From: Nitrospira sp.
Lineage (GTDB): Bacteria > Nitrospirota > Nitrospiria > Nitrospirales > Nitrospiraceae
Assembly (NCBI GenBank): GCA_022226935.1
Contig: CP092081.1
Location: 1,633,332-1,697,331 of the forward strand
Reading direction: 5' to 3'
DNA: 64,000 bases
In this document: in pieces, positions 59,777 through 64,000 of the stretch
Layout: each line of letters opens with the position of its first letter
Numbering within the stretch: position 1 is the first letter of the stretch
Position numbers and translations under genes: made by a program
The notes under the pieces: model-generated
Databases searched by the model: none
What the model was told of the DNA's origin: nothing
Seen by the model: only the letters and a program-made list of their open reading frames with translations

Positions 59777-61885
59777 CTATCGCCCGAACAATCCTTTGAG
59801 AAGATCCTTGCCCTGCTGTTTGAGGTCCTCCGGCTTGGCCGACCCTTTCAAGAGGTCTCCCACCGCGCCCTTGACCTTTTCCTTCACCTGTTCTTGGACT
59901 TTCCCCGCAAACATTTTAGTATCGAGTCCATAAGAGGGTGCGTGGGTGCTGCCGGTAATGACCAATGGAAGCGAGAGGCGCCCATTGGTCATGGCCACCT
60001 TCGCAATGGGAGAGCCGGCGGCGATTTTTTGGCTCAGGGCCTGGGACAGATTTAGATTCAGTTTCATGTCGAGCGATTGATCGAGGCCGATCGTGCCGCC
60101 GCCGGTGGCCTGGAAATCATGGCTGTCGATCAGCACTCGCTGCAGGCCAATCAGTCCTTGTTTGACGACGATGTCACTTTCAATCGTCGAGAACGCCGTC
60201 GCTTTGACATTGTCCAAAGACACACCGACCACTTTCAGTAACATCGCAGCCTGTTGCAATAAATTGATCCCCTCGATCTTGCCCTCTCTGACGGACATGC
60301 GGCCGGTTCCTGCCAGGGCCTTTACGAGGTCCGGATGAGCAAATCCGCGCCCGCTGAGCGCCAGCTCGGCGTTGGCGGTGCCGCTGAGGGAGACCTGATC
60401 GGTGCCGACAGCCTGCAGCGCCGGGCCGACCTGCAGGCCTTGTAGCGCGACGGTGCCTGTGAACGGCGGGGTTGGCGTTCCGAGGCCGAGTGTGCCTTGC
60501 GTGTGGAGAAAGCCTCCAAAGAGTTGGAGCGTGAGATTGGTGAGTTTGGCCTCTTGGCCCTTCATTTCGGCCGCGGCCTGGAGGTCTTTGATCTCGATGG
60601 GCTTTTTCAGCGGCAACACGATGGGCAGATCCGCGGTATTCACGAGTTTCGAAGTAGCCGTCACCTTCGCCAATCCGCCGAGGACCGATCCCTTCACCTC
60701 GATTCGTGAACTTCCCAATGCGACGGTCAGACCCAGGTTCGACACTTCTGCCAGCTCAAGCGGTGCAGTTCCTTCTTTGGGCGGATATTTGGCCCGGACG
60801 TTCATGTGCAGATCTTTCACTTCGACTGGTTTGGCCAGAGGAACGGCCACCGGAAGGTCGGAGGAATTGATACTGGCCGACGCCGCGGTGACATTGGCCA
60901 GGCCTTTCATGGCGGTGCCTTTGATGTTGATGGCTGACCCGCCCATGACCAGGGTCAGGCCGAGATCCGTCAGGTCCACCTGGCTGGCGGGAGGGGTATC
61001 GGGCGGGATCGGATACAGGGCATGGAGTGTGAGGTGCAGATCCTTGATCTGGACGGGCTTCGTCAGCGGCAAGGCGACGGGAAGATCGGCCGTATCGATT
61101 TGCAGGGCATTGATCGTGGCATCCAGGTTCCCGCCGACCGCCCGTCCTTTGATCCCCACCGCCACCTTGCCAAGGCCGAGGTTGAACGTGAATGATTTTA
61201 CGTCCAGCGTTTCAACGAGTGGTCCGAATGTCCCGTCGAGATGTATGGGGAGGTTATAGGGCAGGACGGTTGCGCCCAGGCGGACCGTCGGACTGTCGCC
61301 GAGATGGACTGAGGTCAACAGAAACTCAAGCTGAGTGACGGTGTACTCGGTCGGCTTCGGGGTCGATTCGTCACGATACGTCAGTTTCCCGCCTTCGATG
61401 GAGACCCGGTCTACGGCAAAGAGCGCCAGAGCTTGGAGCGGACTGCCGGCCGGCTGGCCTGGGGCCTCCGGTTTCGACGGCGCGGCGGGAGTCGTGGATT
61501 GGGCGCCGATGGTGGAGATGTTGAGCTGACCCTGGGAATTTTTCAGGACCAGAATGACCGGATCGCGCAAGGTGATCTCTTCCACATCGACCCTGCCTTT
61601 GAGCAGCGGCAGCAGCTTGACGCCGATATCCAGCGACGCGAGAGACGCGAAGGGGCCCGTGCGGAACGCCGGATCATCTTGCACCACAAACCCGCCGATT
61701 CGGGCGCCGATGCGCGGCCATAGGGTCAGACGGATATCCTGCAGTTCGACTTTCCGGTTCAGCGCCTCCTCAATCAAGGGGCGGTATCGATCCTGGTATT
61801 TGTTCAAATCGATGAGAAAAGGCAAAGCGATGATCAGGATCAGAAGGAGCAGGATCACGACACCGATCCCGATCAGGATTTTCAT
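59777..61885 (-). CDS. AsmA-family protein with internal repeats
   Basis: This 702-residue protein has an N-terminal membrane anchor (KILIGIGVVILLLLILIIALPFLI). The AsmA start LNKYQDRYRPLIEEALNRKV follows, then a large periplasmic beta-rich body. About three 75-residue repeats sit in the centre, each with SDLPVAVPLAKPVEVKDLH or a close variant. The AsmA-like C-terminal region has GTGRMSVREGKIEGINLLQQAA. AsmA proteins are thought to move phospholipids between membranes or affect outer-membrane assembly. GGAGGTG sets ATG 61885. Confidence 0.9.
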   Translation of the reverse strand: MKILIGIGVVILLLLILIIALPFLIDLNKYQDRYRPLIEEALNRKVELQDIRLTLWPRIGARIGGFVVQDDPAFRTGPFASLASLDIGVKLLPLLKGRVDVEEITLRDPVILVLKNSQGQLNISTIGAQSTTPAAPSKPEAPGQPAGSPLQALALFAVDRVSIEGGKLTYRDESTPKPTEYTVTQLEFLLTSVHLGDSPTVRLGATVLPYNLPIHLDGTFGPLVETLDVKSFTFNLGLGKVAVGIKGRAVGGNLDATINALQIDTADLPVALPLTKPVQIKDLHLTLHALYPIPPDTPPASQVDLTDLGLTLVMGGSAINIKGTAMKGLANVTAASASINSSDLPVAVPLAKPVEVKDLHMNVRAKYPPKEGTAPLELAEVSNLGLTVALGSSRIEVKGSVLGGLAKVTATSKLVNTADLPIVLPLKKPIEIKDLQAAAEMKGQEAKLTNLTLQLFGGFLHTQGTLGLGTPTPPFTGTVALQGLQVGPALQAVGTDQVSLSGTANAELALSGRGFAHPDLVKALAGTGRMSVREGKIEGINLLQQAAMLLKVVGVSLDNVKATAFSTIESDIVVKQGLIGLQRVLIDSHDFQATGGGTIGLDQSLDMKLNLNLSQALSQKIAAGSPIAKVAMTNGRLSLPLVITGSTHAPSYGLDTKMFAGKVQEQVKEKVKGAVGDLLKGSAKPEDLKQQGKDLLKGLFGR

Positions 61886-62056
61886 CACGCACCTCCGCTG
61901 AAATTGTCCCGCAGTATAGGAATGCGCGCGAAAGGGGTCAATGGTGACCAATCGGCCGCGCAACGCATCTCGTTCCGGTCGGGAGGCACTTCGTGGCCTG
62001 TGCCTCCTTGCCGCAATCGGAAGCGGTTCGATCGAGCAGAAGAGGCCCCCCTTACC

Positions 62057-62085
62057 TTGCTGCTCACTGACCTGCGTGATAAGAT
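62057..62085 (+). promoter_or_regulatory. candidate promoter of tRNA-Ser
   Basis: TTGCTG (62057-62062), a 17-base spacer, then TAAGAT (62080-62085). The tRNA starts about 26 bases downstream. It is placed as expected between the divergent asmA-like gene and the tRNA. Confidence 0.5.
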
Positions 62086-62111
62086 GCCACCCTTTGAAGT
62101 CGTCCGATCGC

Positions 62112-62201
<90 letters not shown>

Positions 62202-62290
62202 TCGAAAGTGCCAAGGAAGATTGGGGAAGGCGTGCGAGTTGAATTGCCATTGCCAGCTGAGGCGGTGGGATTCGAATCAGGAAACGGTAT

Positions 62291-62319
62291 GAGAGGGTGA
62301 GCCGTTCAAGGCGCCTCTC
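62291..62319 (+). terminator. possible terminator between tRNA-Ser and SRP RNA
   Basis: GAGAGG pairs with CCTCTC, with a small inner GCC/GGC stem and a six-base loop, and TTTACCTTTC follows. Moderate GC and a broken T-tract make it a plausible end of the tRNA transcript. Confidence 0.4.
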
Positions 62320-62354
62320 TTTACCTTTCATCCCTGTCGGATCACGAAGTCCTC

Positions 62355-62455
62355 GGGGCCGGGCCCTGTGCAACAGAACCCTGTGAACCCCGCCAGGTCC
62401 GGAAGGAAGCAACGGTAAGCGGTTCGTTCTGTGTGCCGCAGGATCACCTGGCCCC
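62355..62455 (+). ncRNA. ffs: signal recognition particle RNA, 4.5S type
   Basis: The invariant domain-IV hairpin is present around 62393-62413 (GCCAGGTCCGGAAGGAAGCA), with the symmetric and asymmetric loops that bind Ffh. The ends pair (GGGGCC with GGCCCC), giving about 100 bases. TTATTTT follows at once, a likely terminator tail. The RNA forms the SRP core with Ffh, targeting proteins to the membrane. dnaX starts 80 bases downstream, a common arrangement. Confidence 0.9.
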
Positions 62456-62534
62456 ACTTATTTTGACGGTTGAGCGGTAATGTGGGGAAAGATGTCTGCC
62501 CAGGCATGCGAGTCCCTCGCTCGGCGCCAATCGT

Positions 62535-64000
62535 ATGAGTAGCGAGAGTCTGGCGAAAGTGGATTACCAAGTCTCCGCAAGAAAATACCGGCCCGGAACG
62601 TTTGACGATGTCATCGGGCAGTCACACGTCGTACAGACGTTGATGAATTCCATCGCCAGCAAGCGGATCGCCCACGCCTTTCTCTTTTCGGGCACCCGCG
62701 GCGTGGGAAAAACGACGGTCGCGCGGATTCTGGCGAAAGCGCTGAATTGCGAGCAGGGCCCGACCGGGTCCCCCTGTAACACCTGTGCAAATTGTCAGGA
62801 AATCACGCAGGGCACGTCGGTCGATGTCGTCGAAATCGACGGCGCGTCGAATACCAGCGTGGACGACGTGCGGGAAATTCGTGAGAACGTCAAGTTCACG
62901 CCGTTCCGGGGACAGTATCGTGTCTACATCATCGATGAAGTGCACATGCTCTCCAACTCGGCGTTCAACGCCTTGCTCAAAACCTTGGAAGAACCTCCCG
63001 CCCACGTGGTGTTCATCTTCGCGACGACGGAAATTCACAAGATCCCCGCGACGATTCTCTCGCGCTGCCAGCATTACAACTTTCGCCGGATTTCGAAGGC
63101 TGAGATTGTGCAGCGACTCCGGCATGTGGCGGACCAGGATGGCTTGACCATCGAAGACCGCAGCCTGATGGCGCTGGCGCGTGCCAGCGAAGGTAGCATG
63201 CGCGATGGCCTTAGCTTGCTGGACCAAGTGATTGCGTTCGGCGGCAAGACGATTCGCCATCAGGATCTTGAAACCTTGCTTGGCGCGGTTCCGCAGGAGC
63301 GGGTGCGGGCGATGGTTGAGGCGGTGATCAGTCAGGACAGCGCCAAGGCCTTGCAGGTCATCGCCGGGCTCTTGGATCAGGGCCACGACGTCCGCGCGTA
63401 CTGCGCCGATGTGGTGGAGTATGTGCGGAATATGCTGGTTGCCGCCGTGGTGCCTGCAGGCCCCGAGTTGCGGGGACTGATCGAGGCGACCGATGAAGAT
63501 TTGACGCAACTGGCTCGGGACGCAAAACAGTTTTCGGTGGAACACCTTCAAGAATTATTTCGATTGTGGGCGGCGGCGGAGGATCATCTGCGGGTCAGCG
63601 CCCATCCGCGGTTTGTGCTGGAAACGGCCGCCGTTCGGGCGACTCGTCTGCTGCGCGCACCTGAAAATCCGGCGGGGCAGCCGGAGGTGAACACTCCGTC
63701 AAGCGCCGCACCCGTTGATCGTGGAACGGCAGCTCGCGTATCGTCATCATCAGACAAGGTGGTTTCACCCAAACCCACGAAACGTGACACGGCGAAAAGC
63801 AATCCTGACTCGGGAGACAAGCCCGTTGTTCCGAGCGCCTCTGCTCCAGTGCCGGCTCCTGTTGCGCGTCCTCGTGAAGCGGTGGTTCCGCTGAGTCAGA
63901 CTGCGGTTCCTCCTGCTCAGGCTCCTGCGATCGCACAGGTTCCGGTCGAGCCGGCTTCACGAACACCCGATCCCCCATCTCACACGACACCCGCCTCACC
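62535..64000 (+). CDS. dnaX: DNA polymerase III subunits gamma/tau, N-terminal part
   Basis: ATG 62535 opens a frame that runs past the window end, so about 488 residues are seen. It begins LAKVDYQVSARKYRPGTFDD. Walker A is GTRGVGKTTVARIL, the zinc module has four Cys (CEQGPTGSPCNTCANC), Walker B is VYIIDEVHMLSNSAFNALL, and sensor 1 is IFATTEIHKIP. From about 380 a Pro/Ala/Ser-rich linker starts, typical of the tau-specific tail. It loads the beta clamp. Whether a programmed frameshift site makes a short gamma form cannot be checked here. Confidence 0.95.
   Translation, partial: MSSESLAKVDYQVSARKYRPGTFDDVIGQSHVVQTLMNSIASKRIAHAFLFSGTRGVGKTTVARILAKALNCEQGPTGSPCNTCANCQEITQGTSVDVVEIDGASNTSVDDVREIRENVKFTPFRGQYRVYIIDEVHMLSNSAFNALLKTLEEPPAHVVFIFATTEIHKIPATILSRCQHYNFRRISKAEIVQRLRHVADQDGLTIEDRSLMALARASEGSMRDGLSLLDQVIAFGGKTIRHQDLETLLGAVPQERVRAMVEAVISQDSAKALQVIAGLLDQGHDVRAYCADVVEYVRNMLVAAVVPAGPELRGLIEATDEDLTQLARDAKQFSVEHLQELFRLWAAAEDHLRVSAHPRFVLETAAVRATRLLRAPENPAGQPEVNTPSSAAPVDRGTAARVSSSSDKVVSPKPTKRDTAKSNPDSGDKPVVPSASAPVPAPVARPREAVVPLSQTAVPPAQAPAIAQVPVEPASRTPDPPSHTTPAS

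Noticed and set aside
62262-62290. A T-arm-like stretch (GGGATTCGAATC) after tRNA-Ser, perhaps a broken tRNA
   Set aside because: No acceptor, D or anticodon arm can be built around it; a short palindrome explains it.
62622-63551. A 309-codon frame antisense to dnaX
   Set aside because: It is a codon-bias shadow of dnaX, whose own frame has unmistakable clamp-loader motifs.

Overview
The window looks like ordinary chromosome of a Nitrospira-type nitrite- or ammonia-oxidising bacterium (phylum Nitrospirota). This assignment is an inference. It rests on a two-NuoM complex I operon without nuoE/nuoF, evenly high GC, many two-component and PilZ proteins, and several exported OmpA-like and HEAT-repeat proteins. 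I see no prophage, insertion sequence, integrase or CRISPR array. Features are dense and mostly operonic.

Layout. 1-2.7 kb: the 3' end of a sirohydrochlorin chelatase gene, pyrE, a small lipoprotein, an exported rhodanese and an exported phosphodiester glycosidase. 2.8-6.5 kb: a three-gene signalling operon on the minus strand (CHASE3 kinase, Rcp1-like receiver, REC-kinase-REC hybrid). 6.6-20.3 kb: the minus-strand operon nuoA-B-C-D-G-I-J-K-L-M-M-N. It has two nuoM copies and a long NuoL, and lacks nuoE, nuoF and nuoH. 20.8-25.3 kb: an OmpA-domain protein, a PriA whose helicase motifs have decayed, and a small membrane protein. 25.4-27.5 kb: a PAS kinase with a decayed ATP-binding domain, plus a stand-alone receiver. 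27.9-33.5 kb: tRNA-Leu(GAG), a HAD phosphatase, queE, pepA, nagZ, a duplicated Cys/His mini-protein and a PsiE-like protein. 33.6-41.8 kb: a permease, a class-I amidotransferase-like hydrolase, an M24 peptidase, a very long TatA, a HEAT lipoprotein and two PilZ paralogues. 42-45.6 kb: tRNA-Leu(UAG)-tig-clpP-clpX, ended by a clear intrinsic terminator. 45.9-53.1 kb: an exported HEAT protein, a Tat-exported ABC-type binding protein without transporter genes, two coiled-coil OmpA lipoproteins, mscL and a DUF481 barrel. 53.4-61.9 kb: a LuxR-type regulator and a minus-strand block of AsmA, MscS, a coiled-coil protein, a roadblock/TM/BON/OmpA protein, a Rab-like GTPase and a PAS-sigma54 activator. 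62.1-64 kb: tRNA-Ser(GGA), the SRP RNA and the 5' part of dnaX.

How it works together. The nuo operon encodes the membrane arm and most of the Q-module of complex I but no NADH-oxidising module. Its likely partner is therefore another low-potential carrier such as ferredoxin, which suits an autotroph that fixes CO2 by the reductive TCA cycle. The most system-like novelty is the GTPase block at 54.0-58.8 kb. There a small Ras-superfamily GTPase is translationally packed between an envelope-spanning protein with a roadblock-like cytoplasmic part and an OmpA peptidoglycan-binding end, and an enhancer-binding transcription activator. It reads as a route from cell wall to GTPase to gene expression. 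The other notable signals are enzymes kept as folds after loss of catalytic motifs: PriA, the PAS kinase and, in part, the second NuoM.
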